Source of the DNA: Sutterella seckii
GTDB lineage: Bacteria; Pseudomonadota; Gammaproteobacteria; Burkholderiales; Burkholderiaceae_F
DNA length: 61,875 nt
Assembly (NCBI RefSeq): GCF_009183815.1
Contig: NZ_WEHX01000005.1
Span: 1 to 61,875 of the forward strand
Reading direction: 5' to 3'
The position numbers were made by a program, and so were the translations under genes. The notes under the pieces are model-generated. The model was not told the origin of the DNA, did no database searches, and saw only the letters and a list, made by a program, of their open reading frames with translations. Positions 9,089 to 18,330 of this stretch are shown here, in pieces (positions within the stretch are counted from its first letter, which is position 1; each line of letters opens with the position of its first letter).

Positions 9089-10104
9089 CTGAAGAGAACA
9101 TGAACCCGCAGGAGCTCCCCGAAAAGGAGGAGCCCGCGGAATCGTCCGAGAGCGACTTTGAGGCGATGCTTGCCCGTGCGGGCGCGCTCAATTCCGTGAA
9201 GGTCCCCGAAGGCTTCCGCTGCGGCTACGTCGCGGTGGTGGGGCGCCCGAATGTCGGAAAGTCGACCCTCATCAACGCGCTTGTGGGCGAAAAGGTTTCG
9301 ATCACCTCGAAGAAGCCCCAGACCACGCGCAACCGAGTGCTGGGCGTCCTCACGACCGAGATGGCGCAGTTCATCTTCGTCGACACGCCGGGCTTTCAGA
9401 CGAAAGTAAAGACTCAGCTTACGCGCCGCATGAACCGCTCCGTCCGCTCGACCCTAGGCGAGGTGGACGCGATCGTGCTCCTTATCGAGTCCTCCGGCTG
9501 GCGGCCTGCGGACCTCGAGGTGCTTTCGCTCATCCCGAAGGACGCTTCGAACGTCATCCTCGCCATCAGCAAGACTGATCTTGCGAAGGACAGAAACGCG
9601 ATGCTTCCCCTCATGGCCGATTCCATGAGGCGCTTCCCCTTTGCGTCCATCGTTCCGGTTTCGGCGGAGAAGCACCGTCAGCTCGACGACCTCCTGAAGG
9701 AGATCGAGAAGCTTCTTCCGGAAAGCATTCCGTACTTTGATCCCGAGCTCTACACGGACAAGTCGCCGCGCTTCATGGCGGCCGAAACGATTCGCGAGAA
9801 GGCCTTCAGGCTTCTGGGCGACGAGCTTCCCTACGGAACGGCGGTCACGATCGACCGCTGGAAGGAAACCGAGGAAAACGGCGAACGCCACGCGGACATC
9901 GTCGCCACGCTCATTGTTGACCGCGAGAGCCACAAGCCGATCGTGATCGGCGAAAAGGGCGCGAAGCTCCGTGAAATTTCGCGTCTTGCGCGAGCGGATA
10001 TCGCCGAACAGCTCGGCTGCCCCGTGCACCTCGAAGTCTGGGTGCGCGTGCGCCGCGGGTGGTCCGACGACGTGAAGGCGCTGAAGACGCTCGGCTACGA
10101 CTGA
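9085..10104 (+). CDS. era: GTPase Era
   Basis: Era is an essential GTPase in 16S rRNA maturation and 30S assembly. From the ATG overlapping the rnc stop the product is 339 residues, with about 44 acidic, Glu/Ser/Pro-rich residues before the usual start. G1 is GRPNVGKS at 53-60, G3 is DTPGF, G4 is SKTD, and the C-terminal KH domain ends with IGEKGAKLREI and LEVWVRVRRGW. The frame is open further upstream inside rnc, but that part is a shadow. Confidence 0.96.
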   Translation: MTEENMNPQELPEKEEPAESSESDFEAMLARAGALNSVKVPEGFRCGYVAVVGRPNVGKSTLINALVGEKVSITSKKPQTTRNRVLGVLTTEMAQFIFVDTPGFQTKVKTQLTRRMNRSVRSTLGEVDAIVLLIESSGWRPADLEVLSLIPKDASNVILAISKTDLAKDRNAMLPLMADSMRRFPFASIVPVSAEKHRQLDDLLKEIEKLLPESIPYFDPELYTDKSPRFMAAETIREKAFRLLGDELPYGTAVTIDRWKETEENGERHADIVATLIVDRESHKPIVIGEKGAKLREISRLARADIAEQLGCPVHLEVWVRVRRGWSDDVKALKTLGYD

Positions 10105-10131
10105 TCTACTTCCATCACAAGCGGATCTTTC

Positions 10132-11031
10132 GTGACGGAACGTTCAGGAGCAGATAACCCGACGCCGGAGAAGAAGCTTCCCGAAGAGGCTTCTTCCCCG
10201 GCGCCTGCGCTCCGCGCAAAGCGCCGGGACGATGAGGAAAGCATCGCGCACCTCATCGGGAACGAGCGCGCAGCGCTCGAGATCCTTTCTGAAATTGAAG
10301 CCGAAAGCGATCGCCCGTCGGGAAGAAAGACCGGACGACCCGCCGGGCAGCCCGCCTTCATTCTGCACACCTACCCCTGGAGCGAATCGAGCCTTGTGCT
10401 CGACGCCTTTACCGCGCGCTTCGGGCGGCTCCTCCTCATTGCAAGGGGCGCGAAGCGCCCGGGCTCCACGCTTAAAGGGATGCTGATGCCCTTTGTTCCG
10501 CTGAAGCTTTCCTGGACGGGACGCAAGGAAGCGAAGATCCTTACGCGGGCGGACTGGCTCGGCATTCTTCCGCCCCTGAGAGGAGAAGCGCTCCTTTCCG
10601 GGTTTTACGTGAACGAACTTCTCATGCGGCTCACTGAGCGAGAGGACGTCCATCCCGGGCTCTTTCCGGCCTACGTGCGCGTGCTTGAAGCGTTGACGCT
10701 CCCCGATCCTGCTGCTCAGCAGCGGGGCTTGAGGCGCTTTGAGGCGGAGCTCCTTCGCATCTGCGGCTGGCAGGTGCTCATTTCCGAGGGCGAGGATGCG
10801 CCGAGGTTTGCGCTCCGCTCAACTGGTGACCTTGCCGGCGTTTCCGGAACGATCGGGAATGAAATCCGCACGTGGGAGAGACGTGATGTGCTCGACGTCC
10901 TCGCAGGACGACTCGAACGCCCGGAAGCGCTCCGTGCCGCGCGGGAAATCTACCGCGAGGCGATTGAGCTGAGGCTTGACGGCCGGCCGCTCAGGACGCG
11001 GCGCGTGCTCGCGGAACTGAAGCGCCTCTGA
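10132..11031 (+). CDS. recO: DNA repair protein RecO, N-terminally extended
   Basis: RecO helps load RecA in the RecFOR recombination pathway. The recognisable RecO fold starts near residue 75 (FILHTYPWSESSLVLDAFT), with the OB-fold and the helical C-terminal part following. The preceding roughly 75 residues are Pro/Glu/Lys-rich and look disordered. Total length is 299 against a usual 230-260. The GTG at 10132 is the only start I can place between era and the conserved part with reasonable spacing. Placement between era and pdxJ is standard. Confidence 0.9.
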   Translation: MTERSGADNPTPEKKLPEEASSPAPALRAKRRDDEESIAHLIGNERAALEILSEIEAESDRPSGRKTGRPAGQPAFILHTYPWSESSLVLDAFTARFGRLLLIARGAKRPGSTLKGMLMPFVPLKLSWTGRKEAKILTRADWLGILPPLRGEALLSGFYVNELLMRLTEREDVHPGLFPAYVRVLEALTLPDPAAQQRGLRRFEAELLRICGWQVLISEGEDAPRFALRSTGDLAGVSGTIGNEIRTWERRDVLDVLAGRLERPEALRAAREIYREAIELRLDGRPLRTRRVLAELKRL

Positions 11032-11172
11032 CGGTTTTTCTCTCCGTCATTCCGGGAAACAGACGGATACTTCCGTGTCTTTGGGCGCGTGTTATGCTCG
11101 AAGGTTCTATCTCAGCCGAAAAGCTTTCTTCAGAAGGCATCCGGCTTCAAATTGCTCTGGAGTTTCGCGTTT

Positions 11173-11928
11173 ATGGTCCGCACTCAGCTTTCCGTCAATC
11201 TGAATAAAGTCGCGCTTATCCGCAATTCCCGCGAAGGCAACTGGCCCGATCCGGTCTTTTTCGGCCGCATCGCGCTCGAGGCGGGAGCTGCGGGACTCAC
11301 GGTGCATCCGCGTCCCGATGAGCGCCACATCCGCGTGAGCGACCTGAAGCCCCTGAGCGACCTCGTGAAGGAATATCCGGGCCGGGAATTCAATATCGAA
11401 GGGAACCCTTTCGAAAATCTGATGCCGATCCTGCGCGACATCCGCCCGCATCAGGCGACCTTCGTGCCCGATGCCGTGGGCCAGAAAACCTCAGACCACG
11501 GCTTTGACTTTTCTGATCCGGAAGTGCGCGCCAGGCTCGTTCCCGTGATCGAGGAAGCGAAGTCATACGGCTGCCGCGTGAGCCTCTTCATGGATCCGGA
11601 GCCCGAATACACGCGTTTTGCCAAGGAAGTCGGGGCCGACCGCATTGAGCTCTATACCGAAGCCTATGCGGACGCCTGGAATACGCCGATTGCGGACGCG
11701 ATCGTCACGCCCTATGCCGACTGCGCGAAGTTGGCCGATGAAGTGGGGCTCGGCGTCAATGCCGGCCATGATCTGTCGCTCGAAAATCTTGAGCCGCTCC
11801 TTAAGGCCTGCGGCAATGTGCTCGAAGTCTCGATCGGACACGCCTTTACGGCTGAGGCGCTCCAGTTCGGTTTTGCCGAGACCGTGCGCCGCTACAACGA
11901 ACTCCTCGACAAAATCGCCGCGGAGTAA
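11173..11928 (+). CDS. pdxJ: Pyridoxine 5'-phosphate synthase
   Basis: PdxJ condenses 1-deoxyxylulose 5-phosphate with 3-amino-1-hydroxyacetone phosphate, the last ring-forming step of vitamin B6 synthesis. The 251-residue product starts MVRTQLSVNLNKVALIRNSR, normal for the family, with GGAG ten bases upstream. The frame is open from 11089, but those 28 residues do not belong to PdxJ. Motifs VHPRPDERHI and NAGHDLSLENL are present. nagZ follows after four bases. acpS, often between them in related genomes, is missing. Confidence 0.96.
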   Translation: MVRTQLSVNLNKVALIRNSREGNWPDPVFFGRIALEAGAAGLTVHPRPDERHIRVSDLKPLSDLVKEYPGREFNIEGNPFENLMPILRDIRPHQATFVPDAVGQKTSDHGFDFSDPEVRARLVPVIEEAKSYGCRVSLFMDPEPEYTRFAKEVGADRIELYTEAYADAWNTPIADAIVTPYADCAKLADEVGLGVNAGHDLSLENLEPLLKACGNVLEVSIGHAFTAEALQFGFAETVRRYNELLDKIAAE

Positions 11929-11932
11929 GCGA

Positions 11933-12973
11933 ATGCTCACGCTTGAAAAGCTCGAACGCGCTCGATCGCTCGGCCCCGTCGTGGTCGATATTGAAGGCAC
12001 GACGCTCAGCGCTCATGAAATCAAGCGCCTTCAGCATCCGCTCACGGGCGCGGTAATTCTCTTCACGCGGAACTATTCCACGCCCGAGGAGCTCACTGCG
12101 CTCACGGGCGCCATTCATGCGGTCCGCCCCGGCATTCTGATCACGGTCGATCATGAAGGCGGGCGCGTGCAGCGCTTTCGCGAAGGCTTTACCGAGATTC
12201 CGCCCATGGGGGACTTCCTGCGGCTCGGTTCCCGTGCGCCGGGGCTTCTCGCTCAGGCGGGATTCATTCTCGCCTCTGAACTTCGCGCCGTGGGGGTCGA
12301 CTTCAGCTTCACGCCCGTACTCGATATCGATTACGGACGCTCGAAGGTGATCGGAAACCGCTCGCTTGGCCGAACGCCCGAAGAGGTTGAACGCAATGCG
12401 CGCGGCCTCATTTCAGGGCTCCGTTCGGGCGGCATGGGTTCATGCGGGAAGCACTTTCCGGGACACGGCTGGGCGGAAGCCGACAGCCACGTGGCGCTCC
12501 CCGCGGACGAACGTCCGAGGGAAAAAGTGCTTTCGGACCTTGATGTTTATCGGGGACTCGCCTCAGAACTCTCCTCTCTCATGACGGCGCACGTCGCCTA
12601 TGAGGGATTTGACGGCGAAACGGCCACCTTCTCGCCGACGCTTTTGAAGGAAATTCTGCGCGACGAGATCGGCTTCACGGGCCTCGTCTTCTCGGACGAC
12701 CTTTCCATGAAGGGGGCAGGCAGCTCTGAATCCGTGGCGGACCGGGCCCGTCGGGCGCTTTCGGCAGGCTGCGACATGGTGCTTCACTGCAATCATCCCG
12801 ATGAGGTCGATGAGATTCTTCGCGATCTCGACTGGGAGCGGCCTGAGCGATTCTCTGAGCGCCTGGCCGGACTTCTCCCTGACTCCGGGACGCCTCTCGG
12901 GCTTGAGGCCCTGAGAAGCACGGAGCGCTGGAAGGAAGCCCTGAGGCAGCTTCGGGCGGCAGGTCTCCTCTGA
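11933..12973 (+). CDS. nagZ: Beta-N-acetylhexosaminidase
   Basis: NagZ (glycoside hydrolase family 3) removes GlcNAc from anhydro-muropeptides in peptidoglycan recycling, in the cytoplasm. The 346-residue product shows the acid/base loop KHFPGHGWAEADSH and the nucleophile motif FSDDLSM. Substrate-binding DHEGGRVQRF is also present. The ATG at 11933 uses the GGAG overlapping the pdxJ stop. The frame is open far upstream only as a shadow of pdxJ. Confidence 0.96.
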   Translation: MLTLEKLERARSLGPVVVDIEGTTLSAHEIKRLQHPLTGAVILFTRNYSTPEELTALTGAIHAVRPGILITVDHEGGRVQRFREGFTEIPPMGDFLRLGSRAPGLLAQAGFILASELRAVGVDFSFTPVLDIDYGRSKVIGNRSLGRTPEEVERNARGLISGLRSGGMGSCGKHFPGHGWAEADSHVALPADERPREKVLSDLDVYRGLASELSSLMTAHVAYEGFDGETATFSPTLLKEILRDEIGFTGLVFSDDLSMKGAGSSESVADRARRALSAGCDMVLHCNHPDEVDEILRDLDWERPERFSERLAGLLPDSGTPLGLEALRSTERWKEALRQLRAAGLL

Positions 12974-12990
12974 CGCGTCATGCGAGATCG

Positions 12991-13027
12991 GGCCCGGGAA
13001 GCAGATTTCCGGGCCTGATTGTTTTTT
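12991..13027 (+). terminator. Intrinsic terminator after nagZ
   Basis: GGCCCGG pairs with CCGGGCC around a short A/T-rich loop, then TGATTGTTTTTT. It ends the long lepA-to-nagZ run. Confidence 0.88.
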
Positions 13028-13076
13028 CTGAGCCGTTTTCTGACGCAAGGTCCTTCAGAATTTTCCCCGTATTCAA

Positions 13077-13107
13077 CGGGCACGCTTCTAAGGGGAAGGC
13101 GTGCTTT
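13077..13107 (+). promoter_or_regulatory. Hairpin in the leader of the HicB-like gene
   Basis: GCACGCTTC pairs with GAAGGCGTGC (one bulge) around aagg, followed by TTTTC. It sits about 30 bases before the start codon of the next gene and could be an attenuator or a backup terminator. Confidence 0.45.
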
Positions 13108-13136
13108 TCGGACACTGAAAGAGAAGAGCAGCAAGA

Positions 13137-13652
13137 ATGAAGAAGTTTCTTGTCCTTATTGAAATGGCGTCGGAAAATGGTCTCTGGCGCGGGTTTGCGC
13201 CGGATTTCGAGAAGCTTGAGGCGGAGGCTGCAACGCCGGAAGAGCTTCTCAGCAAACTTCGGGAGGCGCTTGGGGAGAGGCTTGAGCGCCTCCGTGAAGC
13301 GGGAGAGGCTGAACCCGAGCCGATGCCACTCGAATGCGTGCCCATGCCGGAGAGCTTTCACGACTGGCGTCTTGCCCGCGTTGAGCCGGAGGGGGACGCC
13401 GAACTGGTTTATCCCTGCGACCTGTTGCGGGTCCTCGGGAACGGCGCTTATATTCTCACCTGCAACACGCCGTCCCTTTCCTTCATGGGCGAAGACCTTG
13501 AGGATGTGAAGCGCGCCATGAGTGCGGGAATCAGAGAGGTGCTCGAGATGAGGATGAATGAAGGAAAGTCGCTTTCAACGCTCCTTCCATTTCCGGAAGC
13601 GATCGGGATGCGCTCGGCCGATGTCGTCCTGATTCCGGTCGCCGTCCCCTGA
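13137..13652 (+). CDS. Orphan tandem HicB-like domain protein
   Basis: A 171-residue protein of unknown role. Residues 1-60 (MKKFLVLIEMASENGLWRGF, then PDFEKLEAEAATPEELLSKL) follow the HicB-antitoxin pattern of a beta strand, a short turn, a PDF/W motif and an amphipathic helix. Residues about 85-160 look like a second, degenerate copy ending in a similar helix (EDLEDVKRAMSAGIREVLEM). No hicA-like toxin gene and no HTH or ribbon-helix-helix DNA-binding tail is seen. It is bounded by terminators, so it is its own unit. The HicB assignment is pattern-based. Confidence 0.55.
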   Translation: MKKFLVLIEMASENGLWRGFAPDFEKLEAEAATPEELLSKLREALGERLERLREAGEAEPEPMPLECVPMPESFHDWRLARVEPEGDAELVYPCDLLRVLGNGAYILTCNTPSLSFMGEDLEDVKRAMSAGIREVLEMRMNEGKSLSTLLPFPEAIGMRSADVVLIPVAVP

Positions 13653-13660
13653 GAAATGCC

Positions 13661-13695
13661 GGGAGGCCCGTGCGCCTCCCGAAAAGTGCTCTTTT
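13661..13695 (+). terminator. Intrinsic terminator
   Basis: GGGAGGC pairs with GCCTCCC around ccgtgc. A T-rich tract (ctcttttttc) follows about eight bases later. Confidence 0.75.
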
Positions 13696-13806
13696 TTCTC
13701 CGGGCCTCATCTTTTTCTCTTGAAAAAGATCTGGGTTTTTCTGTATGCCGGCGGGCAGAAGCTAAACTGTCAGGATCAGATACAGACAGCCCACGGAGGC
13801 TAAGGC

Positions 13807-14997
13807 ATGATTATCGAGTCGCTCCTCGACACGGATCTCTACAAGTTCACGATGCAGCAGTGCGTGCTGCATCAGTTTCCGGCTGCGGAAGTGCAGTACC
13901 GATTCAAGTGCCGCACGCCGGGAGTGGACCTCGCGCCCTTCGTGGATGAGATCAATGCGGAGATCGACTATCTCTGCGGGCTCTACTTCACCGAAGACGA
14001 GCTCTCGTATCTCGGAAGCCTCCGGTTCATGAAGCCCGACTTCATTGAATTCCTGAGTCTCTTTCACCTGAAGAGAAAATATATTGAGGTGAAGGCTGAC
14101 CCGACGCGTCCCGGCGGAATCGACATTCACGTCCGCGGGCCGTGGCTTCATACCATTCTCTTTGAGATCCCGGTGCTCGCCATCGTGAACGAGGTCTACT
14201 TCCGCAGAACCTTCCCCGGGCTCTCTGAAGCGGAGGGCTGGAGAAGGCTCAATGAGAAGATTCATCTGCTTTTGAATGAACCCGACGCCGAGGGGCTTCG
14301 CATTTCAGACTACGGCACGCGCCGGCGCTTTTCGCGCGCCTGGCAGAGAAAGGTGGTCGAGGCGTTGAAGGACCGGCTTGGAAGCAGGCTCTCGGGCACG
14401 TCGAACGTGCTCTTTGCGAAGGAGCTCGGCCTCACGCCTCTCGGCACCATGGCGCATGAATACCTTCAGGCCTGCCAGGCGCTGGGGCCGAGGCTTCGCG
14501 ACAGCCAGGTCTTCGGGTTCGAGCAGTGGGCGAAGGAATACCGAGGCGACCTCGGGATTGCGCTCTCGGACGTGTACGGCATGAAGCCCTTCCTCGAGGA
14601 CTTCGACATGTACTTCTGCAAGCTCTTTGACGGCGCCCGCCATGATTCGGGCGATCCCTTCGTCTGGGGCGAGCGAATGATCGAGCACTGGGCGGCCAAC
14701 AAATGCGACCCGAGAACGAAGTGCCTCATCTTTTCCGACGGCCTCACGGTGCCGCGCATTCTTGAACTCTGGCGGCGCTTCAACGGCCGCGTGGGCTTAG
14801 GGTTCGGCATCGGCACCAATCTCATGAACGACCGCGGCCCGCAGGCCCTGAACGTGGTCATCAAGATGATCGAATGCAACGGCCAGCCCGTCGCCAAGAT
14901 TTCCGATTCGCCCGAAAAAGGCATGTGCGAGGACGAAAGCTATCTCAAATATCTCCGGCAGGTTTTCCGGCTCGACGAACTCCAACAAAAGAGATAG
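13807..14997 (+). CDS. pncB: Nicotinate phosphoribosyltransferase
   Basis: PncB joins nicotinate and PRPP to make nicotinate mononucleotide in the Preiss-Handler NAD salvage route. The 396-residue protein begins [18 protein letters not shown] and contains the family motifs [21 protein letters not shown] and [14 protein letters not shown]. It is flanked by terminators and so is monocistronic. The start is supported by CGGAGG upstream. Confidence 0.96.
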   Translation: MIIESLLDTDLYKFTMQQCVLHQFPAAEVQYRFKCRTPGVDLAPFVDEINAEIDYLCGLYFTEDELSYLGSLRFMKPDFIEFLSLFHLKRKYIEVKADPTRPGGIDIHVRGPWLHTILFEIPVLAIVNEVYFRRTFPGLSEAEGWRRLNEKIHLLLNEPDAEGLRISDYGTRRRFSRAWQRKVVEALKDRLGSRLSGTSNVLFAKELGLTPLGTMAHEYLQACQALGPRLRDSQVFGFEQWAKEYRGDLGIALSDVYGMKPFLEDFDMYFCKLFDGARHDSGDPFVWGERMIEHWAANKCDPRTKCLIFSDGLTVPRILELWRRFNGRVGLGFGIGTNLMNDRGPQALNVVIKMIECNGQPVAKISDSPEKGMCEDESYLKYLRQVFRLDELQQKR

Positions 14998-15033
14998 TCC
15001 CAAAGCATTAGAGGGGTGGTTTTCAACCATATA

Positions 15034-15066
15034 AACCGGGCGAAGGGAAGCCTTGCGCCCGGTTTT
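15034..15066 (+). terminator. Intrinsic terminator after pncB
   Basis: AACCGGGCG (15034-15042) pairs with CGCCCGGTT (15056-15064) and runs into TTTT. The rest of the pncB-antiporter gap shows nothing clear. Confidence 0.85.
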
Positions 15067-15233
15067 CGGTGTAAGGTTAAGCGCGGTATATGCTGCAATC
15101 GTGAGGCTCATCTCGCGCTTTACATATTTCGGCAATGCCCTTCGACTGGCCTTCTTTTCCTGACGCCCATCCATGGCGCTGTTTTTTCCCGAAGGCCGGC
15201 CACAAAAACAAAACATAAAGCTGGGAGTTCCTT

Positions 15234-16649
15234 GTGACGTCTCTCTTCCCCGCCCGTGCGCTCGCAGCGCTCGCCTTTCTTTCCGCCGCCCTGCCGGCGA
15301 GCGCCGCTTCCCTTGACGGCAGCGCTCTCGGGCTCGGCTGGGCCATTCCGTTTGCAGGCATTCTGCTTTCGATTGCGCTCATGCCGCTTTTCCTGCCGCA
15401 TTTCTGGCACGCGAATTTCGGCAAGGTCGCTCTCTTCTGGGCGCTCTGCTGCGCAGTGCCGCTCTGCCTTCTGATCGACTTTTCGACGGGCATCAATTCC
15501 ATCATCCACGTGCTCCTCGCGGACTACGTGCCCTTCATCATCTTCGTGGGGTCGCTCTTCATTGTGGCGGGCGGCATTCACGTGAAGGGATCCTTCGTCG
15601 GCCGTCCGATCGTCAACACGTGCTTCCTCGCGCTCGGCGCGGTGCTCGCGAACTTCATGGGCACGACGGGCGCCGCGATGCTCCTCATTCGTCCGCTCAT
15701 TCATGCCAATGAAGGCAGAAAGCGCTCGATCAGCACCTTCATCTTCTTCATCTTCCTCGTCGCCAATGTGGGCGGCGCGCTGACGCCCTTGGGCGACCCG
15801 CCGCTTTTCCTCGGCTTCCTGAAGGGCGTTTCCTTCTTCTGGACGACCGAGCACATCATTCTCCCGTGGCTTCTCTGCTGCGCGATTCTTCTTGCCATCC
15901 ATCACGTGATCGACACGATCATGTACAGGAAGGACGTGGCCGACGGCTTCAAGCCTAAGGATCCGTCTACGAAGTTTGCGCTCGAGGGCCTCGTCAACAT
16001 TCCGCTTCTCGCCTGCATCATCGGTGCGGTTCTGATGTCGGGCTTCTGGAAGTCGGGCGTTGAGATCACGGTTCTCGGCGTTCACTTCGCGCTCGAATCC
16101 CTCTGCCGCGACGGCCTCTTCATCGTGATTGCTGCGCTCTCGCTCGTTCTTACCTCGAAGGCGACGCGCGAAGCCAACCACTTCTCGTGGGATCCGATCC
16201 TCGAGGTCGGGAAGCTCTTCTTCGGCATCTTCTGCTGCATCGTGCCGGTGCTCGAGATGCTCCGTGCGGGCCATGAAGGCGCCTTTGCGTCCCTCGTTGC
16301 CCTCGTCACGAACGCCGACGGGACCTTCAACAACACGGTCTTCTTCTGGCTCACGGGCATGCTCTCGGCGTTCCTCGACAATGCGCCCACGTATCTCGCC
16401 TTCTTCAACCTTGCGGGCGGTGATCCGACGGTGCTCATGAACGAGGATGCGCATACGCTGATGGCCATCTCCATGGGTTCGGTCTTCATGGGTGCGGTCA
16501 CCTACATCGGCAATGCCCCCAACTTCATGACGGTGGCGATCTGCAACGAACGCGGCATCAAGATGCCGTCCTTCTTCGGCTATATGGCCTGGTCGGTGCT
16601 GATTCTCTTCCCCACCTTCTTCATCATGGACATGATCTTCCTCGCCTGA
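15234..16649 (+). CDS. NhaD-like Na+/H+ antiporter (ion transporter superfamily)
   Basis: A 471-residue polytopic membrane protein with about twelve hydrophobic segments. Family-typical motifs are LANFMGTTGAAMLLIRP, NVGGALTPLGDPPLFLGF and FLDNAPTYLAFFNLAGG, the two half-site loops of NhaD-like antiporters. The N-terminus (FLSAALPASAASLDG) resembles a cleavable signal, common in this family. The GTG start at 15234 is preceded by GGGAG. The likely role is sodium expulsion and pH homeostasis. Substrate is inferred only from family resemblance. Confidence 0.82.
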   Translation: MTSLFPARALAALAFLSAALPASAASLDGSALGLGWAIPFAGILLSIALMPLFLPHFWHANFGKVALFWALCCAVPLCLLIDFSTGINSIIHVLLADYVPFIIFVGSLFIVAGGIHVKGSFVGRPIVNTCFLALGAVLANFMGTTGAAMLLIRPLIHANEGRKRSISTFIFFIFLVANVGGALTPLGDPPLFLGFLKGVSFFWTTEHIILPWLLCCAILLAIHHVIDTIMYRKDVADGFKPKDPSTKFALEGLVNIPLLACIIGAVLMSGFWKSGVEITVLGVHFALESLCRDGLFIVIAALSLVLTSKATREANHFSWDPILEVGKLFFGIFCCIVPVLEMLRAGHEGAFASLVALVTNADGTFNNTVFFWLTGMLSAFLDNAPTYLAFFNLAGGDPTVLMNEDAHTLMAISMGSVFMGAVTYIGNAPNFMTVAICNERGIKMPSFFGYMAWSVLILFPTFFIMDMIFLA

Positions 16650-16683
16650 TGAGTGGAGCTGAGGAATATTTAAGCCCAGAATA

Positions 16684-16735
16684 GTGAACGGGCGCCGGAA
16701 GTCAGCTGCCGGCGCCCGTTCACGCATTTTCTCCC
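16684..16735 (+). terminator. Long GC-rich hairpin terminator
   Basis: A perfect 15-bp stem (16684-16698 with 16709-16723) is followed by CATTTTCTCCCGTTTTTCTTTTTC. It ends the antiporter transcript only 35 bases before the next start. Confidence 0.85.
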
Positions 16736-16757
16736 GTTTTTCTTTTTCCCTTCGCTG

Positions 16758-18317
16758 ATGACCAAGAAGCTTCTCCCGTTTGCGCTTCCCGTCCTGCTTC
16801 TGCTCTTCTGGTGGGGAATTACCGAAACCGGAAGCGTTCCGGCGCTTCTGCTCCCCGGGCCGGCGGCCGTGGCGGAGCGCTTCATGACGCTCCTCGCTTC
16901 AGGGGAGCTCCTTCACCACGCGGCAACCTCCATGCTGCGGGTCTTTTCGGGCTTTCTGATTTCGGCTTCGATTGCGCTCGCGCTCGCGCTTCTGGTTTCG
17001 CGGTCCGAGCGGCTCTTCGACTTTCTTTCGCTCACGCTCGAGGCGCTGAGGGTCATTCCGCCGCTCTCCCTCGTTCCGCTCCTCATTCTCTGGCTCGGGA
17101 TCGATGAGGCGCCGAAGCTCGCCATCGTTGTTCTTGCGAGCTTCTTTCCGATTTATCTCTCGGCTCTGACGGCGCTTTCGAAAGCGAGGAACGACTACCG
17201 CGATCTCGCCCGGATCTTCGGGCTTTCGGAAAAGGATGCGGCGCGCCACATTCTCATTCCGGGCGCTTCGCCCGGGATCATCACGGGCCTGAGGCTCGGC
17301 TTCGGCTACGCCTGGCGGGCGCTCGTCGGATCGGAACTCATTGCCGCCGCATCAGGCCTCGGCTACCTGATTGAGGATGCCTCGGCGCTCGCCCGAACCG
17401 ACGTCGTGATGGTGGGCATCCTGACGATTGCCGTTCTCGGCATCATTTGCGACAAGCTTTTCCGGATTGCGGCAGAACGTGCCGCGCCCTGGACGTCCGC
17501 ACGCAAGGCTGCGGCGTCTGATGATGAAAAGACGCCCGGAGGACAGCAGCCGACCCGGACGGCTGATGCGGGCAGGGAGCCCCCTGAAGCGCTTCCCGGC
17601 ATCGAAATCAGGGATCTCACGGTCAGCTACCCGGGACTCGCGAAGCCCCCCGTTTCAAACCTCACGCTCTCCCTTCCGGGAGGAAAAGTGACGGCGGTTC
17701 TCGGACGTTCCGGCTGCGGAAAAACGACCCTCATCAAGGCGATTTCAAAGCTCATTGAAAAGAAGAGCGGATCGATCCGCTTTACGGGCGGAAAAGAAGC
17801 CCCGAGGCTCTCGATGGTTTTTCAGGAGCCTCTGCTCCTTCCCTGGAAGACCGTGAGGGAGAATGTTGCGCTCTCGCTCATCCCTGAATGCGGGGAGAGT
17901 GCTCTCCATGATCCCAGGGTCTCGGAAGCACTCGCTCTTGTCGGGCTCTCGAGTCGGGCGGAAAGCTTTCCCGGAGAACTCTCGGGCGGCCAGCAACAGC
18001 GCGTGGGGTTCGCACGCGCCCTGGCGGCGGACCCGGAAGTGCTTCTGATGGATGAACCTTTCGGCGCGCTTGATGCGCTCACGCGCGAGGAGCTTCAGGA
18101 CGAATCGATCGAAGTCTTCTCCCGGCGCCGCATGACGGTTCTCATGATTACGCATGATGTGCGCGAAGCCGTCCGGATGGCCGACTCTGCCGTGATTCTT
18201 GAATCCGACCGGGCGCCTGAAGTTTTCGCGATCGACCTCCCGCGTCCGAGGAGACTTTCCTCTCCGGGCGTTGCAAAGCTTGAAGAAGAAATCCTTTCGA
18301 TCCTGATGCGCCGGTAG
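16758..18317 (+). CDS. Fused ABC transporter permease-ATPase (NitT/TauT/SsuCB type)
   Basis: A single 519-residue protein carries both a membrane and an ATPase domain. Residues 1-245 form a six-helix permease of the SsuC/TauC class, with the coupling motif GLRLGFGYAWRALVGSEL. Residues 246-280 are a polar linker. Residues 281-519 are the ATPase, with Walker A GRSGCGKT (316-323), signature LSGGQ (408-412) and Walker B LLMDEP (429-434). These domains are usually separate genes. The binding protein gene follows at 18446. Sulfonates, taurine, nitrate and thiamine or riboflavin precursors are all possible substrates of this class. Confidence 0.88.
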   Translation: MTKKLLPFALPVLLLLFWWGITETGSVPALLLPGPAAVAERFMTLLASGELLHHAATSMLRVFSGFLISASIALALALLVSRSERLFDFLSLTLEALRVIPPLSLVPLLILWLGIDEAPKLAIVVLASFFPIYLSALTALSKARNDYRDLARIFGLSEKDAARHILIPGASPGIITGLRLGFGYAWRALVGSELIAAASGLGYLIEDASALARTDVVMVGILTIAVLGIICDKLFRIAAERAAPWTSARKAAASDDEKTPGGQQPTRTADAGREPPEALPGIEIRDLTVSYPGLAKPPVSNLTLSLPGGKVTAVLGRSGCGKTTLIKAISKLIEKKSGSIRFTGGKEAPRLSMVFQEPLLLPWKTVRENVALSLIPECGESALHDPRVSEALALVGLSSRAESFPGELSGGQQQRVGFARALAADPEVLLMDEPFGALDALTREELQDESIEVFSRRRMTVLMITHDVREAVRMADSAVILESDRAPEVFAIDLPRPRRLSSPGVAKLEEEILSILMRR

Positions 18318-18330
18318 CGCGGGACGAATC

